The position numbers and the translations under genes are program-made. 64,000 nt of DNA from SURF-21 sp964462595 (GTDB taxonomy: Bacteria; Actinomycetota; Geothermincolia; Geothermincolales; RBG-13-55-18), in contig CAYWXM010000067.1 of NCBI GenBank assembly GCA_964462595.1, forward strand, positions 24,332 to 88,331. Direction: 5' to 3'. A model generated the notes under the pieces. The model ran no database searches, had not been told where the DNA came from, and worked only from the letters and a program-made list of their open reading frames with translations. Of the stretch, positions 27,965 to 37,576 are shown piece by piece; positions within the stretch are counted from its first letter, which is position 1, and every line of letters begins with the position of its first letter.

Positions 27965-28429
27965 TTGCTCAGCAGCGTAGATGTTCATAACTACCTGCAG
28001 ACCGCCAACATCCCCCACGAGTTCTCGAGTATGCCGGAGACGGCACGGACCGCGGCGAGGGCCGCGGTAGTGCTGGGGCTTCTTCCCCATCAAGTGATCA
28101 AATCCGTGTTCTTCATCACCCCCCTGGGGCCCCTCATGGTGATGATCCCCGGGGACCGCATGGTGAATTACGCGAAGTTGAAAGGCGAAGCGGGCGTGTC
28201 GCGACTGCGCCTGCTCAACGCCGACGAGGTACGCAGGCTCACCGGGTATCTCATCGGTTGTACCCCTCCTGTCGCCTTGAGTACCGACATGCCCAAATAC
28301 ATCGACCTCCAGTCCTTGCGAGAAGACGTGGTCTACACAGGGGGAGGAGAACCGAACATGATCCTTAAGATCCGCTCTTACGACCTCGTACGGGCCACCG
28401 ATGCCGAAATCGTGGATATTGTCCGCTGA
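27965..28429 (+). CDS. YbaK/EbsC-type aminoacyl-tRNA deacylase
   Basis: A 154-residue YbaK/ProX-fold protein that hydrolyses mischarged aminoacyl-tRNA. Seen: HNYLQTANIPHEFSSMPETARTA, LGLLPHQVIKSVFF with the conserved Lys, MVMIPGDRMVNYAKL and TGYLIGCTPPVAL with the GxxPP-like motif. I favour TTG 27965, 6 nt after GGAAGGAG, over the upstream ATG 27947, which has no ribosome site. TATAAT lies at about 27876. Which tRNA it edits is not clear. Confidence 0.78.
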   Translation: MLSSVDVHNYLQTANIPHEFSSMPETARTAARAAVVLGLLPHQVIKSVFFITPLGPLMVMIPGDRMVNYAKLKGEAGVSRLRLLNADEVRRLTGYLIGCTPPVALSTDMPKYIDLQSLREDVVYTGGGEPNMILKIRSYDLVRATDAEIVDIVR

Positions 28430-28450
28430 ACTTCGCCGGGAGGATGGATC

Positions 28451-29239
28451 TTGGTTGAAGCAGCGAGATACCTGTTCATAGTACTGCTGGGTTTCGCTTC
28501 CGGTTTCACTTCCGGGGCCTTCGGGGTCGGTGGCGGCGTCATCACCACCCCCGCCATACGCATGCTGCTCTCCCAGTCTTCGGATATCGCGCTGGGTACG
28601 CCCCTCCCGGTCATATTTCCGTCTGCTCTGGTAGGAGGTTTCAACTACTGGCGGGCGGGCAAGATCGTCCCGCGTATCGTCCTTTACTGTTCTCTCTTCG
28701 GTCTGGCCGGGACCGCCGCGGGATCTTACGTTACAGCCCTCATCGACACCCGCCTTATCATGATCGCCACCTCCCTTATCCTCTTCTACCTGGCGTGGCG
28801 TACTTTCGCGACGGCCATGGGCAAAGACCTGCACCAACACCTGGAGGGGTCAAGCGGAGATCAGGGGTGGCCGGTATGGAAACTCGCCCTTATCGGTTTC
28901 ACCGCCGGTTTCTTTTCCGGGTTTCTGGGCTTGGGGGGTGGCGTGATAATGGTACCCGCCTTCCTCTTCCTCCTCCACCTGGAGCTAAAGGAATGCCTGG
29001 GCAATTCCCTGGTGGTCATCGCGATCCTGGCCGTGCCGGGAAGTATCATCCACGCTCAGCTCGGACACGTGGATTGGACTATAGCCATCGCCATGATGGT
29101 GGGGGTCATGCCCGGCTCTTACCTTGGCTCCTTCTTCACCTTGCGCGCGCGCAACCGGCGCGTCCTCCTGCTTTTCTCCTGCTTCCTCTCCGCCATCGGT
29201 ATAATATTCTTGTTCAGAGAGATACAGGGGCTCGTTTAA
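28451..29239 (+). CDS. TauE/SafE family membrane transporter
   Basis: A 262-residue protein with two matching halves: FGVGGGVITTPAIRMLL and FLGLGGGVIMVPAFLFLLHL, the glycine-rich repeat of TauE/SafE sulfite/sulfonate exporters, with about eight membrane helices. Likely exports a sulfur-containing anion. TTG start follows GGGAGGATGGATC. It is 21 nt after the deacylase gene and 21 nt before the GNAT gene, so the three may be one operon. Confidence 0.85.
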   Translation: MVEAARYLFIVLLGFASGFTSGAFGVGGGVITTPAIRMLLSQSSDIALGTPLPVIFPSALVGGFNYWRAGKIVPRIVLYCSLFGLAGTAAGSYVTALIDTRLIMIATSLILFYLAWRTFATAMGKDLHQHLEGSSGDQGWPVWKLALIGFTAGFFSGFLGLGGGVIMVPAFLFLLHLELKECLGNSLVVIAILAVPGSIIHAQLGHVDWTIAIAMMVGVMPGSYLGSFFTLRARNRRVLLLFSCFLSAIGIIFLFREIQGLV

Positions 29240-29260
29240 GCCAGTTGAAACGGGAAGGAT

Positions 29261-30163
29261 GTGGTGGTGATCATCGCTCCCGAGATACGAAAGCGCGAGA
29301 GCGAATTCGTGATGGAGGCTACTCCAGAGATGTTCAAGGCCTACTGGCCCGACGTAAGGGGTAGCTATTTTTTTCGTAACCGCCGCATGTTCCTGGACTT
29401 CATGCAGCAGAACGGGGGCAGGATATACTACTTAAGCCTTGACGGTACGCGTCCCGGCCCACCATTCGCCCTGGTGGGGAACTGGCGAAGCCGCCCGGAC
29501 ATCACAGCATTGTGGCACGTGAAAGGAGAGGGAGGCCTCAAGAAAAGGCTGGTGAAGACGGCCGCCTCCCGCAGCTTCGATAACGGAGCCGAGTCATTCG
29601 TCACCAAGCCGCTGGGAGAATACGAGGCGGAGGAATACGCCGAATGGGGTTTCGAGCCGGCCTACAGGATTGTGCTGCTCGACAGGCAGCTGCGGCATTG
29701 CCCCGTATCGATATCAGCCCAAACCGGAGTGGAGATCATACGCTACAAGAAGAGATACCTGGAGGATGTCCTGAGCCTGGATGCTACCGCTTTCGACGAT
29801 TTCTGGAGATTGGATGCCCGCACCCTGGAGGCCATAGCGGATACCTGCTACCATAACGCCTTCCTGCTGGCACGGCGGGGAGGGGAGATCCTGGGATACG
29901 CAATCGGCGGGGCGAACGGCAGGTTTGGATACCTGCAGCGTCTCGGCATCCATTCCGGGCATCAGGGGTCAGGTGTCGGGGAACTCCTCGCCCGCCATAT
30001 GGTATCGGCCCTGCATGGCCTGGGAGCCACATCCTTGATGGTCAATACCCAGGAGGAGAATACCGCCGCCCTCGGCCTCTATCGCAAACTGGGATTTGAA
30101 ACCACGCCCGACCGCCGTCTCATCATGCGCTGCGTCGCTCAAGGTCTGGAGCGGGCAACATGA
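29261..30163 (+). CDS. GNAT family N-acetyltransferase
   Basis: A 300-residue protein with a C-terminal acetyltransferase domain: LARRGGEILGYAIGG, LQRLGIHSGHQGSGVGELL (acetyl-CoA loop) and VNTQEENTAALGLYRKLGF. The N-terminal 150 residues form a second, degenerate GNAT-like half. Substrate unknown. GTG 29261 follows GGGAAGGAT. Its stop overlaps the start of the DUF6049-like gene (ATGA). Confidence 0.82.
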   Translation: MVVIIAPEIRKRESEFVMEATPEMFKAYWPDVRGSYFFRNRRMFLDFMQQNGGRIYYLSLDGTRPGPPFALVGNWRSRPDITALWHVKGEGGLKKRLVKTAASRSFDNGAESFVTKPLGEYEAEEYAEWGFEPAYRIVLLDRQLRHCPVSISAQTGVEIIRYKKRYLEDVLSLDATAFDDFWRLDARTLEAIADTCYHNAFLLARRGGEILGYAIGGANGRFGYLQRLGIHSGHQGSGVGELLARHMVSALHGLGATSLMVNTQEENTAALGLYRKLGFETTPDRRLIMRCVAQGLERAT

Positions 30164-32220
30164 TCGCCCGCCGTTTCCTGGCCGTTTTCCTGGTCAGCAT
30201 GGTGCTGGCGCTCTCTTTTCCGCCAGCGGGCCGGGAGAAAGCCAGCGCCCAGGACGATGCGGTGGAGGTCTCCTCCTTCATGAACTCCTATTGCTACGTT
30301 CCCGGTGACCTTGCATACCTCAATGTCGATCTCGAACTCCCCGGTAATGTGCGGACGGAGGAGATATACCTGGAGCTTTATGTCTATCCTTCCGCCTCCA
30401 CCCGCTCGCAACTGGCTTCCTTCCGGCAGGGAATGCGCCGATACACTATTTACAGCCGCACCCTCGAGACCATCTCGCCCGATTCGGAGTGGACGGACAA
30501 GATGTACGAGATCGACCTCAAGATGCTGGGGCTCAGGAGCGGGGTCTACCCCTTCGAAACCCGACTTCTACGCGGTGGCGAGACCCTTGCCTCAGATCAG
30601 AATTTCCTGGTCATCGTGGACCCGACCGCCGGCTATCCCCTGAACCTCTCGCCGCTCTGGACCATGGATTTCCTTCCCTCCTACGATGCGCTGGGAAATG
30701 ACCTGGATAGCGGACTGTCATCTGCCTGCTCTTCCTCAAGCTCGGAAACCGGCTTCCTCTATAACCTGGCCAAGGTGATGAAGAAAACGCCGGAGGTTCA
30801 CGGCAGCATAGTCCTGGCAGGTGCGACCTACAGCGACTTGGAATCCCTGGCGGGCGCGGTCGGGGAGGATGACGGCGATTACTCGAAGGAGGGAGCCTCC
30901 GAGATCATCACGGCTTTGGACGACATGCTGCGCGATGGCCAGGTGGATATCGTGGGCACCTCCTATGCCTTCGCCGACCTGGACGCACTGGCTTCCCAGG
31001 ATTGGGAGGAATTCGCGGGGGAAGACGGCGTGACGGAAAGCGACGCGGCGAGGCAAATCCAGCTCGGCCTCGATTTCACCTACGAAACCTCGGGAAAGGG
31101 GATGGGGTTCGTGAATCCGCTCTTCAGCCTGAGCGATTTCACCCTGCAGCAGATGGTTGAAAACGAGGTGGAATACACCGTGGTGGGGAAGGATTCACTG
31201 GAAGCGAGCGCGGCCGGGGAAAGGCTGCTCGAGGGGACGACGATCTCGCAACCGGTGCGCTTCGTAAACTCCAACGGGTATACGCTCAAGGCCTTCGTGC
31301 GGGATGAGGCCCTTTATGCCTACCTGGAAGGCACTCAGGGGGTGGGTGCGGAACACGTGGTGCAGAACATCCTGGCCGAACTGGCGGTATTGCAGCGTGA
31401 AAAACCCTATGTCGTGCACTCTTGCGTGCTCGCCTTTCCGCCCAGCTTCGTGCCCTCGCAGGATTTCCTGAGCAAATTCCACGATGCCGTGAAGGGATGC
31501 CCCTGGCTGCAGACGCGCCGCCTTTCCGAGCTGAACGCCGACCAGTTCCCGCTGGAGGGAGTCGCGCTGCAGGCTCCCGTCTATTCCGGGACCCCTTCGG
31601 AGTTCACGCTCGATCTGGGAGGGGTGAGGGACAGTATCGATGATTTTACCACCACCATCCCGGAGGACCACCCCCTGCGTGAATCCCTGAAGCGCTCACA
31701 ACTCATAGCCGAGAACTACCGCTTTACAGGAGAAAGGGACATCGCGGCCGCGCAGGCTTACCTGGGCAGCATCGAAGCCGTCATCCAGGGGGAGATGGCC
31801 AGGGTGAGTATCGAGTTGAAACGTTCCGTGACCCTTTCCAGCACCGAGGGCAAGCTGAGCGTGGATGTCACCAGCACCCTCGATTATCCCTTGAAAAAGG
31901 TCACCTTGCGTATGGAGAACCCGAATCTAACCTTCCCCGAGGGCAACTCGAGGGAGGTGACCATAGAGCCGAGAGAGAACCGTTTTATCTTCGATGTCGA
32001 TACCCGGCGCAAGGGTTCGTTTATCGTCGATATCGTGCTCTCATCCGGAAACCTGGTCATCGACAGCACTTCCACCACGGTAAACACCTCGATCATCAAC
32101 ACCCTGGCCATAATCCTTCTGGCCGGCCTGGCCTTCATCGTCGCCATGGTGGTGGTTGCGCGGCGCCTCCTGCGGAGGGCCCGCGGGGGCAAGCATTCCA
32201 GGGGGAGGGTAAAAGAGTGA
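30160..32220 (+). CDS. Exported DUF6049-like membrane protein
   Basis: A 686-residue protein with an N-terminal signal peptide (RRFLAVFLVSMVLALSFPPAG), a large extracytoplasmic region, a late beta-rich domain (DVTSTLDYPLKKVTLRMEN) and a C-terminal anchor (IINTLAIILLAGLAFIVAMV) with a basic tail. Topology and position, overlapping the murJ start, match the actinobacterial DUF6049 family next to murJ. Assignment is by architecture and context rather than an unmistakable motif. Likely supports lipid II flipping or wall assembly. Confidence 0.68.
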   Translation: MIARRFLAVFLVSMVLALSFPPAGREKASAQDDAVEVSSFMNSYCYVPGDLAYLNVDLELPGNVRTEEIYLELYVYPSASTRSQLASFRQGMRRYTIYSRTLETISPDSEWTDKMYEIDLKMLGLRSGVYPFETRLLRGGETLASDQNFLVIVDPTAGYPLNLSPLWTMDFLPSYDALGNDLDSGLSSACSSSSSETGFLYNLAKVMKKTPEVHGSIVLAGATYSDLESLAGAVGEDDGDYSKEGASEIITALDDMLRDGQVDIVGTSYAFADLDALASQDWEEFAGEDGVTESDAARQIQLGLDFTYETSGKGMGFVNPLFSLSDFTLQQMVENEVEYTVVGKDSLEASAAGERLLEGTTISQPVRFVNSNGYTLKAFVRDEALYAYLEGTQGVGAEHVVQNILAELAVLQREKPYVVHSCVLAFPPSFVPSQDFLSKFHDAVKGCPWLQTRRLSELNADQFPLEGVALQAPVYSGTPSEFTLDLGGVRDSIDDFTTTIPEDHPLRESLKRSQLIAENYRFTGERDIAAAQAYLGSIEAVIQGEMARVSIELKRSVTLSSTEGKLSVDVTSTLDYPLKKVTLRMENPNLTFPEGNSREVTIEPRENRFIFDVDTRRKGSFIVDIVLSSGNLVIDSTSTTVNTSIINTLAIILLAGLAFIVAMVVVARRLLRRARGGKHSRGRVKE

Positions 32221-33884
32221 CCGCGGGCATGGAGCCGGCTCCGCGCGACGAATCAGTCATCTTCGCTAAGGACGCCGCGGTGATGGCCGTGGGCACGGCT
32301 ATCAGCCGGGTTACCGGGTTCGTGCGTTACGCGGCCCTGGCTTACGTCCTGGGTTTGACCCTCCGTTTCGGCGAGACAAACCTACCCAGTACCTATAACC
32401 TGGCCAATTCCATGCCCAACATGATATACGACCTGGTCCTGGGAGGCATCATAGCATCCCTTTTCATCCCCGTCTTCGTGGAATACCTGGCCACACGCTC
32501 CCGGGACGAAGCGTGGTACGTGGCAAGCTCGGCTACCAATATATCCCTGATAATACTGGCGTCGGTCACCGCGTTGGGCATCGTGGCCAGCCCCATAATC
32601 ATACGGCTCATGACGCTATTCGGCTCTTACTCCGCCGGCGACGTGACCACCCAGGTAGTGAGGGACCAGGCCACCTTCCTGCTGCGCTTTTTCGTGCCGC
32701 AGATCATCTTCTACGGATTGAGCGCCATCTTCGGCGGACTGTTGAACTCCCACCGCCGTTTTATGGCCCCGGCCTTCGCGCCCATCGCCAATAACCTGGT
32801 GGTCATAGGGACGGTGATAATATTCTATTTTCTTCCAGGCCCACGCGACGATTACCTGCACCTCGTATTCCTGGCGGTGGGCACCACGGCGGGAGTCGTA
32901 GCCCAGGCCCTGGTGCAGATACCATCGCTCGTCAGCATAGGCGTGCGCTACAGGCCGGTGATCGACTTCAGGCACCCCGCCATACGCAAGATCGGGCGCC
33001 TGGCCATACCAATGCTGGGGTATATCCTGCTCTGGCAGGTCGGCACCTGGTTCGTCTTCGCGCTCGCCATACAGGTGGACGGAGGCGTGCCATCCTACCA
33101 GTATGCCCAGATGTTCTTCCAGCTTCCCTACGGTATCTTCGCCGTATCCATCATCACTGCCATCTTCCCGGCCATGAGCGAGCACTCCGCCCTGCGCAGG
33201 ATGTCCCGCTTCAAGGACACCATCAACATGGGCGTCCGTTCCACCCTGCTGATCATCGTCCCCTGTGCCGTAATCTACCTCACCATGAGCGAGCCCATCA
33301 TCCGCTTTCTCCTGGAGCACGGTTTCTTCAAAGCGGGGGATACCGAGCTATTGGCGGGCGTACTCTTCTACTTCGCCCTCGGGCTTATCCCCTATTCCAT
33401 CGACATGCTGTTCACCAAGACTTTCTACTCCATGCAGGACACGCGCACCCCCATGATCATCAACTGCTTCGTGGTGGCCATAAACATAGGGGCAAACATC
33501 CTTTTCTTCCGCTGGATAGGGGTCAAGGGTCTGGCGCTCGGGTTTGCCACCGCCTATTTCTTCTCCATGCTTATCGATGGTACGGTGCTGCGTATCCGCC
33601 TCGGCCGTCTGGGAGGAAGAAGGGTGATATCCACCGCGGTTAAGACCCTGGCAGCCGCCGCCTCCATGGCGCTGGTTATATACGCAGCCGACCGGCTCGT
33701 CATCCAGCTCTATCCTCACCCGGGGTTATGGAAGGACCTGCTCGATATGCTGCTTCCCATGATCGGCGGCATCGCGGTGTTTCTATTCGTGGCCCACGCC
33801 CTGCGCATGGAAGAGCTGTGGGCGCTCAAGGATATGCTGCCTCGCCAACTCGCCCGCTTGATTCCAGGCCATCGGCGCGCGTAA
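32217..33884 (+). CDS. murJ: Lipid II flippase MurJ
   Basis: A 555-residue MOP superfamily protein with about 14 membrane helices: AVGTAISRVTGFVRYAALAY, NLANSMPNMIYDLVLGG (typical MurJ TM2 NxxP), RFFVPQIIFYGLSAIFGGLLN, MFFQLPYGIFAVSIITAIFP and YSIDMLFTKTFYSMQDTRTP, with the conserved TRTP. It moves lipid II to the outer leaflet for peptidoglycan synthesis. GTG start overlaps the upstream stop. No kinase-like C-terminal domain as in mycobacterial MviN. Confidence 0.92.
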   Translation: MTAGMEPAPRDESVIFAKDAAVMAVGTAISRVTGFVRYAALAYVLGLTLRFGETNLPSTYNLANSMPNMIYDLVLGGIIASLFIPVFVEYLATRSRDEAWYVASSATNISLIILASVTALGIVASPIIIRLMTLFGSYSAGDVTTQVVRDQATFLLRFFVPQIIFYGLSAIFGGLLNSHRRFMAPAFAPIANNLVVIGTVIIFYFLPGPRDDYLHLVFLAVGTTAGVVAQALVQIPSLVSIGVRYRPVIDFRHPAIRKIGRLAIPMLGYILLWQVGTWFVFALAIQVDGGVPSYQYAQMFFQLPYGIFAVSIITAIFPAMSEHSALRRMSRFKDTINMGVRSTLLIIVPCAVIYLTMSEPIIRFLLEHGFFKAGDTELLAGVLFYFALGLIPYSIDMLFTKTFYSMQDTRTPMIINCFVVAINIGANILFFRWIGVKGLALGFATAYFFSMLIDGTVLRIRLGRLGGRRVISTAVKTLAAAASMALVIYAADRLVIQLYPHPGLWKDLLDMLLPMIGGIAVFLFVAHALRMEELWALKDMLPRQLARLIPGHRRA

Positions 33885-33918
33885 GGTCGGAGCCGGAAGC
33901 AGCCAGACCGGGCAGCCC

Positions 33919-34383
33919 GTGGCTAAAGGAACCCAGACCTCCCTGTCGAAGCTAATTCATGATATGCACGTTAAATCCGTTATCTCCAGGTTGCATGGCG
34001 AGGAGGGGCAGGTATGGAGCTACCTCCTGAAGATAATCGTTGTCTTCGTGGTGATCGGCGCCATCATAACCCAGTTCGGGCCCATCATCTGGAACCACAT
34101 ATCCGTTCACGGCACGGCAGATGACGCCATCGATGAGGCCGTCACCACTTACCAACAGTCCAGGGGAAACATGGAAAAGGTCAACGAAAACGTGCAGGCA
34201 CTCCTGGATTCTCGCGACGTACGCCTCGAAGGCTCGATCAGCTTGAGCAAGGGGCAGGGTGGAGAGCCGGACACCATAAGCCTCAGGGTGCGGAACATAG
34301 TCAACACCTTCCTGTTCGAAAAAGTGAGCTACCTCTGCAGCTATACGGAGGCGTTTGCTTACAGCGAGCGCACCGTTCCCTAG
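33919..34383 (+). CDS. Membrane protein of unknown function
   Basis: A 154-residue protein with one membrane helix (about 34-52, LLKIIVVFVVIGAIITQFG) between a basic N-terminus and an acidic periplasm-like domain rich in short helices. Start GTG 33919 is uncertain; ATG 33964 is also possible. It follows murJ by 34 nt and may share its transcript. Its stop is shared with the convergent gene at a CTAG. Confidence 0.6.
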   Translation: MAKGTQTSLSKLIHDMHVKSVISRLHGEEGQVWSYLLKIIVVFVVIGAIITQFGPIIWNHISVHGTADDAIDEAVTTYQQSRGNMEKVNENVQALLDSRDVRLEGSISLSKGQGGEPDTISLRVRNIVNTFLFEKVSYLCSYTEAFAYSERTVP

Positions 34384-34664
34384 AAAGTGGATTGAAAATC
34401 TTCCCTGGGCTTGCTTGCCTCTGCCTCCAGGGGCCGCAGCATAACGATATGGCTGCGGTTGACATCGATGAAATCGGTGCGGAAAAGCTCCTGGCCGGTG
34501 ACCAGGTCATATACCTCCACGTCGGTGAGTGCGAAAAAGGACGCCGTTTCCCTTGACTGCATGATGTCGGTCAAGCGAGCGCCGGCGAATATGTGCAGGT
34601 CTGCCGTTATGCGATGCGCGGTAGTGTAGATTTCCACCCTGATCTTTTCTTTTCGCGCGTTCAT
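34380..34664 (-). CDS. Conserved small protein of unknown function
   Basis: A 94-residue cytoplasmic protein with an even mix of short strands: KIRVEIYTTAHRITADLHIF, RLTDIMQSRETASFFALTDVEVYDL, RTDFIDVNRSHIVMLRPLE. The pattern resembles small beta-rich proteins found next to one another in anaerobic Actinomycetota, but I cannot name the family. The start has AGGTCCTGA upstream. The stop overlaps the convergent upstream gene. Confidence 0.6.
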   Translation of the reverse strand: MNARKEKIRVEIYTTAHRITADLHIFAGARLTDIMQSRETASFFALTDVEVYDLVTGQELFRTDFIDVNRSHIVMLRPLEAEASKPREDFQSTF

Positions 34665-34950
34665 TCAGGACCTCCCAACCTATGCCGCTCGCGAGAGCTA
34701 CAGCCCCTTCCCGGTGAATTCCAGTTAAATATACCACAAGCGGTCGCCTTTCCCCTCCCCGGAGAACCGCCTTCCCGCAAGCCGGGCCGGCCACTCCCAC
34801 CGTTAACCGTGCACGGCACATGGCCGGGCACACACCGGCCGGCGGGCATACCGGGTATTGAAACCCGGGGACGCGGCGGCTTTTCGTCAAGCAATCCGAT
34901 CCACGGCCGCACCTACTGTGAGGGGGCCTCTTTTCGTCCACGCACGTCCT

Positions 34951-35655
34951 CTATGCGGGAGGAACCCCGAGCAGCGCGGGAAGGGGCAGCGGGCCCCCGC
35001 CCTCCAGGAGACGGTGAAGCCAGTAGGACCCCGCCAGTTCCAGCGCCGTGAGCAGGACCGCTAAGACCGCGCTTCCCGCAGTCAGGCCGGCCCCCTCCTT
35101 CTTCCTGATCAGGTACAAGAGGAGGAGGTTGAGCACCCAGAAGGTGCCCAGCATGCTGACCAGGAGCCAGCTCTGTCCCAGGCGAAAAAGCGGCTCGGGA
35201 CGCCAAAGGTAGAGAATAAGCATGGGGGCGCATATCATGATCACCGCCAGGATATCGGCGGGGTGAGAGGCGACCTTGTCGGAGCGGTCGCCCCCGAAGA
35301 CTTCCCGGTTCACCAGCGCCGCCACCGGGAAAGCCATTCCCGCGCCAGCGGCAAAACCGCTCAGGAACCTGAGTGTATTGGTGCTGTCCCGGAAGCCAAG
35401 GTAGCTGGTCAGGCCATCCCATGTAAAAAAGATTATTCCCGCGGCGCCGGCGGCAAGGATCGGCCATGGCGGCATTCCGCCTCTTTCCCTGCCGCGCAGC
35501 AAAGACAGGACCAGGAGCAGGCTGAAGAAGGAAACGAGAAGGCCGGTATCCCGTGAGCACACGAAGAGAGACCGCTCACCGAAGCGAAGCAGGCGCTCCG
35601 GCCTCTGATGGCAGATGGAGAAACCCAGTTCCCAGAGCAGGGTGTCCCACCACAT
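34951..35655 (-). CDS. DUF2085-like membrane protein
   Basis: A 234-residue multi-pass protein. Near the N-terminus FSICHQRPERLL and FVCSRDTGLLVSFF match the DUF2085 signature (CHQ-x-P-R and C-R-x-T-G), followed by TWDGLTSYLGFRDSTNTLRFLSG. About seven helices. Function unknown; conserved Cys/His suggest a metal or redox role. Start ATG 35655 with AGGGG upstream; 34665-34950 ahead of it on the other side holds nothing recognised. Confidence 0.7.
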   Translation of the reverse strand: MWWDTLLWELGFSICHQRPERLLRFGERSLFVCSRDTGLLVSFFSLLLVLSLLRGRERGGMPPWPILAAGAAGIIFFTWDGLTSYLGFRDSTNTLRFLSGFAAGAGMAFPVAALVNREVFGGDRSDKVASHPADILAVIMICAPMLILYLWRPEPLFRLGQSWLLVSMLGTFWVLNLLLLYLIRKKEGAGLTAGSAVLAVLLTALELAGSYWLHRLLEGGGPLPLPALLGVPPA

Positions 35656-35757
35656 CGCTTTCAACCCCTGCGTGCGGTGATACAGGCATGGCGGAAGAGC
35701 ATGCAAACGACATGAGGCTCTGGAGGCGGGTAGGGAAGCGCGAGCCCCGGCGCCATA

Positions 35758-36861
35758 TCACAACTCGTATTCCAATGCCCTGAAGGGCTTCTCGAAATAA
35801 CGGTGAAACGGCTCGGGTAGGAGCCGGTAATCGACATCTGCGATCTGTGGGGAAAAATCGACTGAGTTGTAGGAATCCACGAAAAGCAGGCTCTCGCCCT
35901 CGCGCATACCATTCCCGATCTCCAGCGCGCCCGCCAGGGCCTTTCCGGTATAGGTGCCCTCGAGCCGCAAGCCCTCGAGTTCCCGCGCTTCCCTCACCGC
36001 CTTCACGTCCGTGGGGGTGATGTGCGCGTATCCCTTGCCCAGCTCGCCGCTCACATAGAGCAGGTCTGAAGGCCTTGCCCGCGGCGCGCGTATCCCGGGG
36101 TCAAGCCGGTCGAGCAGGGCGGCCGCCTTGTTCACCAGCCTTGCCCAGAGCCTGGCATTGCAATACGCGGTTTCCACCACCGCTACGCCCACCAGACGCG
36201 AGCGCAGACCCGCCAGGCGCATCCCCAGCCACAAGCCGGCGGAGGTCCCGTGTGTCCCCATGGCGGTTACCACGTACTCGGGCTCCGGAAGCAACCCCTC
36301 CTCGACCTGCTCCGCCAGCTCGAGCCCCGCGTTCACGTAACCCAGGCAACCCAGCGGAGACGACCCGCCGGGGCCGAGCCAGTAAAGCTTTTCCCCCCGC
36401 GCACGCGCGCTTCTCATCTCCCTGGCGTAGGCCAACGGGATCAGCGGTATGGAGCGCGCCCAGACCATACGCACCCCGCTGCGGTAATCCATGAGCAGGT
36501 TGCGCTGCACGTATTCGGCGCAGGGCTGGTCGAAAAGAAGCGCGGTTGTTGACAGGCCGAGCCTTCCGCCATGTATCGACGTGGCGAGCACGTGGTTGGA
36601 GCCGGCCGCTCCCATGGTCATCACGCCGCTGCATCCCTTGCGCATGGCGTCCGCGAGTACGAACTCCAGCTTGCGTACCTTGTTCCCGCCGTAGATATCC
36701 GAACTCAGGTCATCCCTCTTCACGTAGAAGGCGGGAAGGCCATGTGCCTTCTCCAGCTTGAGCATGCGCCTCACCGGTGTCGGCCACCTGCCCAGGGATT
36801 CCCACGCGAGGACGTCCTTCAGCCGGGGGTAGCGCCGCAACAGGGGCGGGTATTCTTTCAT
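35758..36861 (-). CDS. D-cysteine desulfhydrase / ACC deaminase family PLP enzyme
   Basis: A 367-residue fold-type II PLP enzyme. Seen: FYVKRDDLSSDIYGGNKVRKLE with the PLP Lys, MGAAGSNHVLATSIHGGRL, and VTAMGTHGTSAGLWLGMRLAG. It matches D-cysteine desulfhydrase / 1-aminocyclopropane-1-carboxylate deaminase, which split D-cysteine to pyruvate, sulfide and ammonia, or open ACC. The family cannot be split further by eye. ATG 36861 follows GAGGTGATAAGA; the membrane gene upstream ends 10 nt away. Confidence 0.82.
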   Translation of the reverse strand: MKEYPPLLRRYPRLKDVLAWESLGRWPTPVRRMLKLEKAHGLPAFYVKRDDLSSDIYGGNKVRKLEFVLADAMRKGCSGVMTMGAAGSNHVLATSIHGGRLGLSTTALLFDQPCAEYVQRNLLMDYRSGVRMVWARSIPLIPLAYAREMRSARARGEKLYWLGPGGSSPLGCLGYVNAGLELAEQVEEGLLPEPEYVVTAMGTHGTSAGLWLGMRLAGLRSRLVGVAVVETAYCNARLWARLVNKAAALLDRLDPGIRAPRARPSDLLYVSGELGKGYAHITPTDVKAVREARELEGLRLEGTYTGKALAGALEIGNGMREGESLLFVDSYNSVDFSPQIADVDYRLLPEPFHRYFEKPFRALEYEL

Positions 36862-36871
36862 TCTTATCACC

Positions 36872-37360
36872 TCAAAGGCGCGGCAAAGCGCGCATATCCC
36901 TTATAAACGATCCCAGCGCGATCAGCCCGGCAGCGAAGAAGAAAAAGCCTCCATAGGCCGTTATTCCACCGTATTCCCAATCTACGCCGGGCGCGAGACG
37001 CCACAGGTAGGCCCAGATCCCCAGGGGCAGGTACAGCGATGCCACGAGCAGTGAGAGGTTGCGCCTCCTCACCAGGATAGCGGCGGGACAGCCAAAGATG
37101 ATGACCATGAGAGCGGTGAGGGCGAAAAACCACGCGACATCGCCGGTGCCCACGAGGTAGAGAACGCACAGGGCAAGCCCCGCCAATGCCAGCGCCAGCA
37201 GGCAAAGGGCCGCGATGACCGTGAAGGCCTTGTAGCCGAGCGTGCGTGGCAAATCCGGGGTGGTGACCTGCAGGTGATAGCACCTGCCACACAGGAGCTT
37301 CTCCCCCTGATCCATGCTCCCGGTGTCTATCTCGCGCCCGCATCCACCACAAGTGATCAT
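36872..37360 (-). CDS. Zinc-ribbon membrane protein, unknown function
   Basis: A 162-residue protein with an N-terminal zinc ribbon (ITCGGCGREID and KLLCGRCYH) followed by four membrane helices (about 45-70, 78-97, 103-120, 135-155). ATG 37360. Such proteins are common and uncharacterised. It lies 10 nt upstream of the desulfhydrase-like gene, so they are probably cotranscribed. Confidence 0.65.
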   Translation of the reverse strand: MITCGGCGREIDTGSMDQGEKLLCGRCYHLQVTTPDLPRTLGYKAFTVIAALCLLALALAGLALCVLYLVGTGDVAWFFALTALMVIIFGCPAAILVRRRNLSLLVASLYLPLGIWAYLWRLAPGVDWEYGGITAYGGFFFFAAGLIALGSFIRDMRALPRL

Positions 37361-37576
37361 ATCCAAACGTTAATGGCTGCTTCCGCCGGGGTCAACCTGC
37401 ACGCGGGTCCGCCAATGCTATCGCGGGCGGCGGTACCCTCAGCGGGTGGAGCCCGATTACCTTTCTCGCAGCTGCCTTCCTCGAGCCATTTTCTCGAGAC
37501 AAGCGATAAACAGCTTATCGCGAGGGGCGTTTTTTCAACCGGATACGCTCTTTTCACCACCGCGCGGCATTCAGCT